Assembly: GCA_937973905.1 (NCBI GenBank)
Contig: CALJJR010000023.1
Location: forward strand, 1-61,487
DNA: 61,487 nucleotides
Source: an uncultured Arenicella sp.
GTDB lineage: Bacteria > Pseudomonadota > Gammaproteobacteria > Arenicellales > Arenicellaceae
Direction of reading: 5' to 3'
Below the pieces are notes generated by a model that saw only the letters and a program-made list of their open reading frames with translations, did no database searches and was not told the origin of the DNA. Of the stretch, positions 7,895 through 17,365 are shown in pieces. Each line of letters begins with the position of its first letter. The stretch's first letter is position 1. The translations under genes were made by a program, and so were the position numbers.

Positions 7895-10792
7895 ATGCTT
7901 AGACTTAGTGATATTCCAACGGCCACCATGATGGCCACTCGCGGGAAACCTGCGACGCGTTTTACCTACCCGGTAGCACGAGTCGCTGGCACCCTCGCAG
8001 TTCTATTTTCTTTAACCACATTCCCGCTGCAAGCGCAGGAAGAAGGTACCAGCGTCGCAGACGGGGTACTTGAAGAGGTTACCGTTACCGGTTCGCGAAT
8101 TCAGCGCGCTGATATAACGTCAACCTCGCCTGTTTCTGTTTATGGTGCGGATGAAATTCAATCAGTCAATACCGTTAACGTAGAAGAATTCCTGCGTGAT
8201 CTTCCCCAGTTTAGTCCTTCGGTAGGAGCCCAGGGCAATAACGGTAACGATGGTTCTGCAACTGTCGATTTACGCAACCTTGCTGAAGAGAGAACGCTGG
8301 TTCTACTCAATGGTAAGCGATTTACTCCATACGATTCGCAAGGTTATGTCGATTTGGGGATGATTCCTGCATCACTCGTTAAACGGGTCGAAGTATTGAC
8401 CGGCGGTGCTTCCGCAGTTTACGGGGCAGATGCCGTGTCTGGCGTGGTCAACTTTATCCTTAAAGATGATTTTGAAGGGCTTGAGTTGGATTTGTCCTAT
8501 GGAATCACCGAAGAAGGTGACGGCGATACGGTAGATATTAGTCTTACTGCCGGCGGTAACTTTGCTGATGGGCGTGGTAATGCGGTCGTCAATATGGGTT
8601 ATTCAACCTCAGAATCAATAGCACAAGGCGACCGTTCGTTCTCGGTTGAAACGCTCGATAATTTGCTCAATACCGTGGGCAGTGGAACCGTACCGCGAGG
8701 TGGCGTGTTCGATATTATCGGTGGTTTTCAATTTTCTGATTCAGGCGGAGAAGTCGAACCTCGTAATGATCGCTTTAACTTCAACCCGTTTAATCTCTTT
8801 CAAGTGCCACAAGATAAGTTGACGCTTACGGCTCTGGCTGACTATGAGATCAACGACAAGCTGCGCGCTTACACCAGAGCGTCGTTCGCTAACAATCAAA
8901 TTGACACCATCATTGCGCCGTCAGGCACCTTCTTCTTCTCATTTAATGTGCCATACGCGCAAAATCCTGGCGGATTTTTAGGCGCCAGCGCGATTGATCG
9001 ACTTCGTCAACACGACTCCATGGAGCTCGGCGCGACCGCCAATAATGGTGTGGCAGATGGCTTGTTGATCGGCCGCAGAACGGTCGAAGTTGGCCCGCGT
9101 ATTTCGCAGTATGAAAACTCTGCTTTTCAAGTATTAGCAGGTCTTGAAGGTGAGATCGCTGACAACTGGAACTGGGATACTTTCTTTCAATATGGGCAAA
9201 CTTCCCGCACGCAGAATTTTATCAATGATCTCAACGCCACCAATGTGCAAGCAGGTATCAGTGGCTGTCCGGCAGGTTCTCCGGCTGGTTGTGTGCCACT
9301 AAATCTCTATGGTTTGGATACCATCACTCCGGCGATGGCGAACTTTATCCGCTTGAACTTAGTTGAAACTAATCGCACCGATCAAATTGTCTTTGGTGGG
9401 TCCATTTCGGGCGATATCGCTGGTGTACAGCTACCAGGCGCTGACGCGCCGTTGGCCTTTGCGGCGGGTATTGAGTACCGAGATGAATCGGCTCTTAATC
9501 GCCCAGATACCAATTACGCCTCTGGCAACAGTATTGGTTTCGGCGCTAGCTCACCGGTGGATACTCAGTTTGATGTCATTGAGTACTACGCCGAGGGTAT
9601 TTTACCGGTTGTGCAAAATCAGGCATTTGCGGATTCTATTTCGCTCGAAGCAGGGATTCGATTCAGTGACTACGACTATCAAATCAATCAGTTTTCAAAC
9701 TCCTTTGATACGACCACTTGGAAGGTGCTAGGAACTTGGGCGTTTAACGAAAATGTGCGCATGCGCGGTGGTTTTAATCGTGCCGTACGTACGCCGTCTA
9801 TCCAAGAAGCGGGTCTGCCGCTGACACCTTCCACTGGAGATCTGAGTGTTGATTATTGTGAAGGTGCGGGGCCTGTCGGTGATGCTGCGTTGACTCAGCT
9901 GTGTATCGATACCGGTGTGCCAGTTTCACAAATTGGCAACGTAACGAGCATTATCTCAGGGCAGGTGAATAACTTTGTTGGAGGAAACCCCAACCTTGAA
10001 CCTGAAGAGGCCGATACCTATACGCTCGGTTTTGTATTCACGCCTAACGATAGCCCATTAACCGTAACCTTGGATTATTACGACATTACGGTCGACAACG
10101 CCATCGTACAGTTGGCTGAGCAAGATGTGGTTGATGGTTGCTATTTGACCGAACGCGATGCCAATGGTCGGTTCTGTAGTTTGATCACTCGAAATGGCCT
10201 CGGTGGCTTGATTGGGCCGACTACGGTGGGCGTTAATGTTGCGGTTAATAACTCAGCAGTTCTGGAGCAAAAAGGTATCGATCTAGGTATCGATTACGCC
10301 TTTGATCTTGGCGGCAACGGAGTATTGGACTTGAACTTCAATGGCAACTATTTGATCGACAATAAGCAGCAAGCCGCGGAATTCACACCGCTTAATAACT
10401 GCGTTGGTTTAGTCGGAAATACCTGTCAGGACCCAGATCATGAGTATCGTTTTGTACAGACCACGCGTTGGAGCAATGGTCCTTGGGATGTGCAGTTGCG
10501 CTGGCAGTATCTTGACGGTGTGACGAATGATTCATTGGTCTTAGCCAATGCGCCGGCGTCTAACTTTGCGGCACCAAATATCGATTCAGAACATTACTTT
10601 GATCTGACCGGTCGATATCAAGTCACCGAAAACTTGCAACTCAGAGGCGGTATTTTGAATCTATTAGATACTGACCCACCGATTGTAGGTAACTCTTACG
10701 GCGGCACATTGCAAAACAGTGGTAACACGTATCCGGCAACCTATGACCCATTAGGCCGACGTTTCTTCTTCGGCTTGAAGGCAACTTTATAG
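7895..10792 (+). CDS. TonB-dependent outer-membrane receptor
   Basis: A 965-residue active transporter of the outer membrane driven by TonB/ExbBD; the ligand is unknown. The N-terminus has a long n-region followed by a hydrophobic signal sequence ending near residue 47 (FPLQAQ). The TonB-box-like EEVTVTGSR follows, then the plug domain with the IPASLVKRVEVLTGGASAVYGADAVSGVVNFILK segment that defines the family (quoted in parts: VKRVEVLTGGASAVYGADA). The C-terminal barrel ends in RRFFFGLKATL with the terminal aromatic pattern of outer-membrane barrels. Size and plug sequence are like the large receptors of Caulobacter, Xanthomonas and marine Gammaproteobacteria that take up carbohydrates or other nutrients. 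It stands alone between a long leader and a strong terminator, so it is probably monocistronic. Confidence 0.93.
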   Translation: MLRLSDIPTATMMATRGKPATRFTYPVARVAGTLAVLFSLTTFPLQAQEEGTSVADGVLEEVTVTGSRIQRADITSTSPVSVYGADEIQSVNTVNVEEFLRDLPQFSPSVGAQGNNGNDGSATVDLRNLAEERTLVLLNGKRFTPYDSQGYVDLGMIPASLVKRVEVLTGGASAVYGADAVSGVVNFILKDDFEGLELDLSYGITEEGDGDTVDISLTAGGNFADGRGNAVVNMGYSTSESIAQGDRSFSVETLDNLLNTVGSGTVPRGGVFDIIGGFQFSDSGGEVEPRNDRFNFNPFNLFQVPQDKLTLTALADYEINDKLRAYTRASFANNQIDTIIAPSGTFFFSFNVPYAQNPGGFLGASAIDRLRQHDSMELGATANNGVADGLLIGRRTVEVGPRISQYENSAFQVLAGLEGEIADNWNWDTFFQYGQTSRTQNFINDLNATNVQAGISGCPAGSPAGCVPLNLYGLDTITPAMANFIRLNLVETNRTDQIVFGGSISGDIAGVQLPGADAPLAFAAGIEYRDESALNRPDTNYASGNSIGFGASSPVDTQFDVIEYYAEGILPVVQNQAFADSISLEAGIRFSDYDYQINQFSNSFDTTTWKVLGTWAFNENVRMRGGFNRAVRTPSIQEAGLPLTPSTGDLSVDYCEGAGPVGDAALTQLCIDTGVPVSQIGNVTSIISGQVNNFVGGNPNLEPEEADTYTLGFVFTPNDSPLTVTLDYYDITVDNAIVQLAEQDVVDGCYLTERDANGRFCSLITRNGLGGLIGPTTVGVNVAVNNSAVLEQKGIDLGIDYAFDLGGNGVLDLNFNGNYLIDNKQQAAEFTPLNNCVGLVGNTCQDPDHEYRFVQTTRWSNGPWDVQLRWQYLDGVTNDSLVLANAPASNFAAPNIDSEHYFDLTGRYQVTENLQLRGGILNLLDTDPPIVGNSYGGTLQNSGNTYPATYDPLGRRFFFGLKATL

Positions 10793-10846
10793 GTCGGAAT
10801 AAATAATGAAATTTCAGAGAGAGTTTTAAAAGTAGGCTCGGACTTG

Positions 10847-10873
10847 GGGCCCGCTTCGGCGGGCCCATTTTTT
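10847..10873 (+). terminator. Rho-independent terminator after the TonB-dependent receptor
   Basis: A perfect 8-bp GC-rich stem (GGGCCCGC at 10847-10854 and GCGGGCCC at 10859-10866) closed by a stable TTCG tetraloop, followed by a run of six T at 10868-10873. It lies 55 bp behind the receptor stop. Confidence 0.93.
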
Positions 10874-10913
10874 GCTTTTAAGAATGGGTATTAGAAAGGT
10901 AGGCGTCTAAAAA

Positions 10914-11402
10914 GTGTTATTTATCCAAAGGTTATGTACAGCATTGAACGAACAAGAATTACTGTATGCAGTGGCAGGGGGCCATGCAGTTGCTTTTCAC
11001 GGCGCACCCCGAGGCACAATCGATATCGATTTTGTCGCTGCGTGGAAGCCAGAGAATTTGGTGGGCATGCAGTCAGTGTTCAGCAATCTAGGTTTGATCT
11101 CAAAACAGCCGCTTGAAGCCATCGATGTTTACCAATTTCGCGATGAATATGTGTCTAAGCGTGGACTCATTTCGTGGAACTTTTACAACCCTAACAATTT
11201 GACCGAGAACGTGGATATTGTGGTCACCTTTGATCTACAAGAGGGGGATGCAATTGATTTGGACGTGGGGGGCGTGCAGGTTCCAGTGTTAAAGCTGGAA
11301 AAATTAATTGATATGAAACGAGCCAGTAACCGAGACCAGGATAGATTTGATCTCGAAGCATTGCTGGCGATACAAAAGCGCACACAGCGGAGCGAAACAT
11401 GA
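10914..11402 (+). CDS. Nucleotidyltransferase-fold protein, possible AbiEii/MNT-like toxin
   Basis: A 162-residue protein starting at GTG 10914. It shows the nucleotidyltransferase-fold hallmark: GG at residues 22-23 followed by D37-I-D39 (GTIDIDF). A second acidic/hydrophobic strand (NVDIVVTF) and a C-terminal LKLEKLIDMKRASNRDQDRFDLEAL segment are typical of AbiEii-like and DUF6036-like nucleotidyltransferases. Such proteins often form type IV-like toxin-antitoxin or minimal nucleotidyltransferase modules. Its stop overlaps the next gene by four bases (ATGA), and that gene encodes a ribbon-helix-helix-like protein, supporting a two-gene module. The exact substrate, and whether it is toxic, are not knowable from sequence. 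Confidence 0.72.
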   Translation: MLFIQRLCTALNEQELLYAVAGGHAVAFHGAPRGTIDIDFVAAWKPENLVGMQSVFSNLGLISKQPLEAIDVYQFRDEYVSKRGLISWNFYNPNNLTENVDIVVTFDLQEGDAIDLDVGGVQVPVLKLEKLIDMKRASNRDQDRFDLEALLAIQKRTQRSET

Positions 11403-11677
11403 AGCCAGTTCAGTTATTTACCAACGAATACGTTGACCGATGCGCGGAGATGACACCTTTGCAAATCGCTCGATTCCTCGATGATTTTCGCCGTGTGCAC
11501 GCACCGACGAATGAGCACAAAGCGGTCTCAAAGCTGATCAGCATGCGCGTGCCAGAAGACCTATTATTTGCGTTCAAAACACAAGCGCAACTGCAAGGTC
11601 GGCCATACCAAGCAGTGATCAAGGAGTTGATGAGGAAATGGCTGATCGAATTCGATCAAGAGCGAAAGATTGCCTAG
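11399..11677 (+). CDS. Ribbon-helix-helix-like small protein, probable partner/antitoxin
   Basis: A 92-residue protein translationally coupled to the preceding nucleotidyltransferase. The C-terminal half reads ISMRVPEDLLFAFKTQAQ then GRPYQAVIKELMRKWL. This is the strand-helix-helix pattern of CopG/BrnA-type DNA-binding antitoxins: a beta-strand of the form ISMRVP, a first helix, a GxPYQ turn and a second helix. The N-terminal half is less clear. It most likely dimerises, binds its own promoter and/or neutralises the upstream protein. That is an inference from family and operon layout. Confidence 0.68.
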   Translation: MKPVQLFTNEYVDRCAEMTPLQIARFLDDFRRVHAPTNEHKAVSKLISMRVPEDLLFAFKTQAQLQGRPYQAVIKELMRKWLIEFDQERKIA

Positions 11678-11760
11678 GATTGTCAACAATAATTATAAAT
11701 AGGAACCAAAATCACGCAAAAATTAGATAAAATCGATCATTTTGTAAACAGTTTATTAGG

Positions 11761-11777
11761 GCGAGTGATATACTCGC
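11761..11777. promoter_or_regulatory. Inverted repeat with -10-like element upstream of acnD
   Basis: GCGAGT (11761-11766) and ACTCGC (11772-11777) form a perfect 6-bp inverted repeat around GATAT. The sequence TATACT at 11769-11774 inside it resembles a sigma-70 -10 box. No well-spaced -35 is clear. It may be a promoter overlapped by an operator for the acnD-prpF operon. Confidence 0.3.
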
Positions 11778-11821
11778 GCGCTCCATATTTGAGTGCACAC
11801 TTATACGTCCGAGATGCTGTG

Positions 11822-14416
11822 ATGGTCCTAAATTCCGCTTATCGAAAAAAACTGTCAGGCTCAGAGCTTGATTTCTTTGATACCCGCGCAGCGATTGAAG
11901 AGATCGCCTCAGGTGAATATCAAAAATTGCCTTATTGCTCCAAGGTGTTTGCTGAGAACCTGGTGCGCCGCTGCCCGCCGGAACAACTTGAAGATGCACT
12001 AAAACAAATAGTCGAGCGCAAACGTGACCTCGATTTCCCTTGGTTTCCAGCTCGTGTTGTTTGCCACGATATTCTCGGTCAAACCGCGTTGGTTGATTTG
12101 GCCGGTTTGCGCGATGCCATTGCCGAACAGGGCGGGGATCCAGCATTGGTGAACCCGGTTGTGCCAACTCAGTTGATCGTCGATCACTCGCTTGCCGTCG
12201 AGCATGCCGGATTTGAAGAGGATGCGTTTGATAAAAATCGTGCCATCGAAGATCGACGCAACGAAGATCGTTTTCACTTTATTAATTGGACCCGCAAAGC
12301 GTTCAAGAACGTGGACGTGATTCCTCCTGGCAATGGCATCATGCATCAGATCAATTTGGAGCGTATGTCGCCGGTCATTCATGCGCGCGATGGTATTGCA
12401 TTTCCCGATACGCTGGTAGGCACGGATAGCCATACTCCGCACGTTGATGCGCTCGGCGTTATTGCAATTGGCGTAGGTGGATTGGAAGCCGAAAGCGTCA
12501 TGCTAGGTCGTGCTTCTTATATGAGGCTGCCCGACATTGTTGGCGTAGAGCTTAAAGGGAGAAGGCAACCTGGCGTCACAGCTACGGACATTGTCTTGGC
12601 GATAACGGAGTTTTTACGTCAAGAGCGAGTGGTCTCCTCTTATCTTGAGTTCTATGGTGAAGGAGCTGCAGATTTAACCTTAGGGGACAGAGCGACCATT
12701 TCCAATATGACGCCCGAATACGGCGCCACCGCCGCGATGTTTTATATAGATCAAAAGACGATCGACTATCTTCGCTTGACCGGTCGGGACCAAGCACAGA
12801 TCGAATTAGTGGAAAACTACGCCAAACAAACCGGGCTATGGGCCGACGGTATGGTTGAGGCCGAATACGAACGTGTGCTGACATTTGATCTGTCTTCAGT
12901 CGGTCGTAACATTGCTGGCCCATCCAATCCACACCGTCGAGTGGCAACCAAAGATTTGGCGGCACATGGGATTACTGGTGAGTATTCAGAGGATGGCGGC
13001 CTTATGCCGGATGGCGCGGTGATCATCGCCGCGATTACCTCGTGTACTAACACCAGCAATCCGCGCAATGTGATCGCAGCTGGATTGTTAGCGAGAAATG
13101 CCAATCAACTCGGTTTGAATCGTAAACCATGGGTCAAAACATCGCTCGCGCCGGGTTCTAAAGCTGTACAGCTGTATTTAGAGGAATCCGAATTGTTACC
13201 GGAGCTTGAGCAGCTAGGCTTTGGGATCGTGGGTTTCGCCTGCACGACCTGCAACGGTATGAGCGGAGCGCTTGACCCTGATATTCAACAAGAGGTTGTG
13301 GAACGAGATTTATATTCCACGGCAGTATTATCGGGTAACCGCAACTTTGATGGGCGTATCCATCCGTATGCCAAGCAAGCGTTTCTCGCTTCGCCACCTT
13401 TGGTTATTGCTTATGCAATCGCGGGCACCATCCGATTTGATATCGAAAACGGCGTGCTTGGAATCGATCAAGATGGTCAAGAAGTGCGGCTGGCGGACAT
13501 TTGGCCGACAGATGACGAGATTGATGAAATTGTCGCCGCAAGCGTGAAGCCGCAACAGTTTAATGATGTCTATGAGCCTATGTTTAACGTGCAGGTAGAA
13601 CAAGGCGAGCAAATCAGCCCACTGTACGATTGGCGCGAGATGAGTACTTACATTCGCCGCCCACCCTATTGGGAGGGTGCCTTAGCGGCTCCGCGAACGC
13701 TACGAGATATGCGTCCCTTGGCGATCTTAGGCGACAACATCACGACTGATCATCTATCTCCTTCGAATGCGATCTTGGCGAGCAGTGCGGCTGGTGAATA
13801 CTTGGCGAAAATGGGTTTGCCAGAGGAAGACTTTAATTCCTACGCTACCCATCGCGGTGACCATTTAACGGCGCAGCGAGCGACGTTCGCAAATCCCAAG
13901 CTACTGAATGAGATGGTGGTAGAAGGCGATGAGGTCAAACAGGGTTCTTTGGCTCGAGTTGAGCCAGAAGGCGATACTCTGCGCATGTGGGAGGCGATTG
14001 AGACGTATATGCAGCGCAAGCAACCGCTAATTATTATCGCTGGTGCAGACTACGGGCAGGGTTCGTCACGCGATTGGGCCGCAAAAGGAGTGCGGCTGGC
14101 GGGCGTTGAGGCCATTGCTGCAGAAGGGTTTGAGCGTATTCATCGCACCAATTTGATTGGGATGGGTGTGTTGCCATTGGAGTTCCAAGCGGGTACCACA
14201 CGTAAAACACTCAAGCTCGATGGCACTGAGACTTATGACGTAGAAGGAACGCCTGCTCCTGGTGCATCGCTCAGCTTAATCGTGAAACGACAAAACGGCG
14301 AGCAACTTGAAGTACCTGTGTTATGTCGACTAGATACCGCAGAAGAGGTGTCCATTTATGCAGCTGGCGGCGTATTGCAAAGATTCGCCAAAGATTTCTT
14401 GGAGCAGGCTGCGTAA
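11822..14416 (+). CDS. acnD: 2-methylcitrate dehydratase, Fe/S-dependent (AcnD)
   Basis: An aconitase-family [4Fe-4S] enzyme that dehydrates 2-methylcitrate in the propionate-degrading methylcitrate cycle; with PrpF it replaces PrpD. Cluster-binding cysteines are visible in ITSCTNTSNP and in GFACTTCNGM. The C-terminal swivel domain has GDNITTDHLSP and YGQGSSRDWAAKG. The open frame extends up to a GTG at 11765, but the ATG at 11822 gives the family N-terminus (YRKKLSGSELDFFDTR) and about 864 residues. Its stop is 2 bp before the prpF start, the diagnostic acnD-prpF pairing that separates it from ordinary AcnA. prpB and prpC, normally just upstream, are missing here. Confidence 0.92.
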   Translation: MVLNSAYRKKLSGSELDFFDTRAAIEEIASGEYQKLPYCSKVFAENLVRRCPPEQLEDALKQIVERKRDLDFPWFPARVVCHDILGQTALVDLAGLRDAIAEQGGDPALVNPVVPTQLIVDHSLAVEHAGFEEDAFDKNRAIEDRRNEDRFHFINWTRKAFKNVDVIPPGNGIMHQINLERMSPVIHARDGIAFPDTLVGTDSHTPHVDALGVIAIGVGGLEAESVMLGRASYMRLPDIVGVELKGRRQPGVTATDIVLAITEFLRQERVVSSYLEFYGEGAADLTLGDRATISNMTPEYGATAAMFYIDQKTIDYLRLTGRDQAQIELVENYAKQTGLWADGMVEAEYERVLTFDLSSVGRNIAGPSNPHRRVATKDLAAHGITGEYSEDGGLMPDGAVIIAAITSCTNTSNPRNVIAAGLLARNANQLGLNRKPWVKTSLAPGSKAVQLYLEESELLPELEQLGFGIVGFACTTCNGMSGALDPDIQQEVVERDLYSTAVLSGNRNFDGRIHPYAKQAFLASPPLVIAYAIAGTIRFDIENGVLGIDQDGQEVRLADIWPTDDEIDEIVAASVKPQQFNDVYEPMFNVQVEQGEQISPLYDWREMSTYIRRPPYWEGALAAPRTLRDMRPLAILGDNITTDHLSPSNAILASSAAGEYLAKMGLPEEDFNSYATHRGDHLTAQRATFANPKLLNEMVVEGDEVKQGSLARVEPEGDTLRMWEAIETYMQRKQPLIIIAGADYGQGSSRDWAAKGVRLAGVEAIAAEGFERIHRTNLIGMGVLPLEFQAGTTRKTLKLDGTETYDVEGTPAPGASLSLIVKRQNGEQLEVPVLCRLDTAEEVSIYAAGGVLQRFAKDFLEQAA

Positions 14417-14418
14417 TC

Positions 14419-15594
14419 ATGGCTACGACTCCGCAGATCAAAATTCCTGCCACTTATATTCGTGGTGGCACCAGCAAAGGTGTGTTTCTCCGGCTGGAAG
14501 ACTTGCCACAGGCAGCTAAACAACCAGGGCCTGCACGCGATGCCATGTTGTTGCGAATTATCGGCAGCCCCGACCCTTACGGTAAACAAACTGACGGCAT
14601 GGGGGGAGCGACGTCTAGCACGAGTAAGACGGTCATTTTGTCTCGCTCGCAACAAACCGATCATGATGTGGATTATCTCTTTGGTCAGGTCTCTATTGAC
14701 AAGCCTTTTGTTGATTGGAGCGGTAATTGTGGGAATTTGAGTTCCGCAGTAGGTCCGTTTGCGATAAGCAAGGGGTTGATTGATCCTTCGCGAGTGCCGG
14801 AAAATGGTGTGGCCGAGGTTCGTATTTGGCAAGCAAATATTCAAAAAACCATTGTCGCCAAAGTCCCAATTACTAATGGCGAGGTTCAAGAAACCGGTGA
14901 GTTTGAATTAGATGGCGTGACCTTTCCGGCGGCAGAAATCGAGGTGGCGTTCTTAGACCCGGCCGGTGAAGGTAATATGTTTCCTACCGGTAATATTGTT
15001 GATCAGCTTGATGTGCCTGGGGTCGGCGTATTCGACGCAACGCTCATCAACGCCGGTATCCCAACGATTTTTGTAGATGCGGAATCAATCGGATATCTTG
15101 GCACCGAATTGCAGGCTGATATCAACAGCGATGCATCGGCACTAGCAAAGCTAGAAGCGATTCGCGCTGCCGGTGCGTTGAGAATGGGATTGATTATTGA
15201 ATTGAGCGAGGCGGAAACGCGCCAGCATACGCCCAAGATCGCTTGGGTGGCCAGCCCGCAGAGCTACCAGGCCTCCAGCGGCAAGCGTATCGAAGCGGAT
15301 GACGTCGACCTATTGGTGCGAGCCATGTCAATGGGGCAACTTCATCACGCGATGATGGGAACTGCTGCGGTCGCGATTAGCATTGCTTCGGCGATCCCCG
15401 GTACGCTCGTAAATCGTGCTGCTGGCGGCGGCGAGCGCGACTTTGTTAGATTTGGTCATCCCTCAGGCACGCTTAAAGTGGGTGGCGAAGCGATCAAGGT
15501 CAATGATCAGTGGTCGGCGGTTAAAGCGGTTATGAGTCGCAGCGCCAGAGTATTGATGGAAGGGGTTGTGCGGATACCCGGCGATAGTTTTTAA
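14419..15594 (+). CDS. prpF: 2-methylaconitate isomerase PrpF
   Basis: A 391-residue diaminopimelate-epimerase-fold protein that isomerises the 2-methylaconitate made by AcnD so that an aconitase can hydrate it to 2-methylisocitrate. The N-terminal ATYIRGGTSKGVF motif, the GMGGATSSTSKTVI segment, and SGNCGNLSSAVGPFA in the active-site region identify the family. The frame is open from 14323 inside acnD, but the ATG at 14419, two bases after the acnD stop, gives the expected length. A perfect hairpin without a T-run lies downstream. Confidence 0.95.
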   Translation: MATTPQIKIPATYIRGGTSKGVFLRLEDLPQAAKQPGPARDAMLLRIIGSPDPYGKQTDGMGGATSSTSKTVILSRSQQTDHDVDYLFGQVSIDKPFVDWSGNCGNLSSAVGPFAISKGLIDPSRVPENGVAEVRIWQANIQKTIVAKVPITNGEVQETGEFELDGVTFPAAEIEVAFLDPAGEGNMFPTGNIVDQLDVPGVGVFDATLINAGIPTIFVDAESIGYLGTELQADINSDASALAKLEAIRAAGALRMGLIIELSEAETRQHTPKIAWVASPQSYQASSGKRIEADDVDLLVRAMSMGQLHHAMMGTAAVAISIASAIPGTLVNRAAGGGERDFVRFGHPSGTLKVGGEAIKVNDQWSAVKAVMSRSARVLMEGVVRIPGDSF

Positions 15595-15632
15595 CTCTGC
15601 GGGTTCATCGCATAAGTTCTAGCAGATGATTC

Positions 15633-15652
15633 GCCGCTCTTATCTGAGCGGC
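15633..15652. terminator. Hairpin between convergent prpF and fhs
   Basis: A perfect 7-bp inverted repeat, GCCGCTC (15633-15639) and GAGCGGC (15646-15652), separated by 6 bases. It lies in the 94-bp gap between two convergent genes, where a bidirectional terminator is expected. No T-run follows on either strand, so intrinsic termination is uncertain. Confidence 0.4.
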
Positions 15653-15688
15653 AAACCACTGCTTGTTTAATGCTGAGTTGGCCGGGAG

Positions 15689-17365
15689 CTAAAACAACCC
15701 GTCGATTTGACCATCGTCGTTGATACAGATTGCTTCTGCAGAAGGCACTCTAGGCAAGCCTGGCATGGTCATAATTTCGCCACAGATGGCGACAATAAAT
15801 CCGGCGCCAGCCGCCAGCCGCACTTCGCGGATTGGCACAGAGTGGTTGTTAGGTGCGCCGCGCAGATTCGGATCGGTGCTAAAGCTGTATTGCGTCTTGG
15901 CCATACAAATCGGTAGGTTTCCGTATCCTTGCTCTTCCCATTGCTTCAATTGATTGCGGATCTTTTTATCGGCGATTACTTCGTCGGCTCGGTAAATACG
16001 TGTGGCAATCGTTGAGATCTTTTCCATGAGAGGCATTTCATCAGGATAAATCGGCGCGAAAGACGCCATATCTGCATCCGCAATTTCGGCGACTTTGGTG
16101 GCCAGCGCCTTAGAGCCCTCGGAGCCATGCTCCCAATGTTTTGAAACAATCGCCTCAGCGCCTTGTTCGGCCACGTAGTCTTGGATTGCCGCGACTTCAG
16201 CATCGGTGTCGGTGACGAAGTGGTTGATCGCGACCACGACTGGCACTCCAAACGATTTTAAATTTTCGATGTGACGTCCAAGGTTAGGGCAACCAGCTTG
16301 AACGGCTGATACATTTTCTGGCCCCAGGTCTTTCTTCTCGACACCACCGTTCATTTTCATGGCTCTGACTGTGGCAACCAGAACCACAGCGCTCGGAGAA
16401 ATGCCCGCCTTACGACATTTGATATTCAAGAACTTTTCAGCGCCCAGATCAGCGCCGAAACCAGCTTCAGTGACGACGTAGTCGGCGAGTTTTAACGCCG
16501 TGGTGGTGGCAACCACCGAGTTACAGCCGTGTGCAATATTGGCAAATGGGCCGCCATGCACAAAGGCCGGATTATTCTCTAAGGTTTGCACTAAGTTTGG
16601 CTGCATGGCTTGTTGCAGAAGAACCGTCATCGCACCGTCGGCTTTGATGTCTCGGCAGTAAATCGGTGTAAGGTCACGGCGATAGGCCACGATGATGTCG
16701 CCCAATCTTTTTTGTAGGTCTTCCAGATCGTTAGACAAGCATAGAATCGCCATAACCTCGGAGGCAACGGTGATATCAAAACCAGTTTGGCGCGGAATGC
16801 CGTTTGCTACCCCGCCTAAGCTGGTCACCGTGTCGCGGAGCGCGCGATCGTTCATGTCCATAACGCGTCGCCAGGTAACGCGGCGATGATCAATCTCTAG
16901 TTCGTTGCCCCAGTAGATGTGATTGTCAATCATGGCAGACAACAGGTTGTGAGCTGAGGTGATGGCGTGAAAGTCACCGGTGAAATGCAGGTTCATATCC
17001 TCCATAGGGACCACTTGCGCCATGCCGCCGCCCGCAGCACCGCCTTTCATTCCAAAGCAGGGGCCCAGCGAAGCCTCGCGGATGCAGATAGCCGTCTTCT
17101 TGCCAATCGCATTGAGTCCGTCACCCAATCCAACCGTCGTTGTGGTTTTACCTTCGCCAGCCGGAGTTGGATTGATCGCCGTCACGAGGATCAACTTGCC
17201 ATCGGGTTTGCCGCGTTGCTCGGCGATAAAATCTGCACTCACTTTGGCTTTATCGTGGCCGAAAGGCAGCAAGTGCTCGGAAGGTATATCAAGCTTGGCG
17301 CCAATATCTTGAATGGGTTGCTTGTTGGCCTCGCGAGCTATTTCGATATCGGTTTTAAAACTCAT
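15689..17365 (-). CDS. fhs: Formate-tetrahydrofolate ligase
   Basis: Reversibly joins formate and THF to 10-formyl-THF with ATP; in C1-oxidising pathways it runs backwards to make formate and ATP. The 558-residue protein has the P-loop [14 protein letters not shown] at about residues 67-80 and the usual family segments, including [20 protein letters not shown] (quoted in part: [13 protein letters not shown]) and [13 protein letters not shown] near the C-terminus. It is transcribed away from the dimethylglycine-dehydrogenase-like gene. The shared 478-bp divergent region and the position beside a methyl-transfer cluster suggest that it handles C1 units released from methylated amines. folD, the companion enzyme, is not in the window. 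Confidence 0.97.
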   Translation of the reverse strand: MSFKTDIEIAREANKQPIQDIGAKLDIPSEHLLPFGHDKAKVSADFIAEQRGKPDGKLILVTAINPTPAGEGKTTTTVGLGDGLNAIGKKTAICIREASLGPCFGMKGGAAGGGMAQVVPMEDMNLHFTGDFHAITSAHNLLSAMIDNHIYWGNELEIDHRRVTWRRVMDMNDRALRDTVTSLGGVANGIPRQTGFDITVASEVMAILCLSNDLEDLQKRLGDIIVAYRRDLTPIYCRDIKADGAMTVLLQQAMQPNLVQTLENNPAFVHGGPFANIAHGCNSVVATTTALKLADYVVTEAGFGADLGAEKFLNIKCRKAGISPSAVVLVATVRAMKMNGGVEKKDLGPENVSAVQAGCPNLGRHIENLKSFGVPVVVAINHFVTDTDAEVAAIQDYVAEQGAEAIVSKHWEHGSEGSKALATKVAEIADADMASFAPIYPDEMPLMEKISTIATRIYRADEVIADKKIRNQLKQWEEQGYGNLPICMAKTQYSFSTDPNLRGAPNNHSVPIREVRLAAGAGFIVAICGEIMTMPGLPRVPSAEAICINDDGQIDGLF

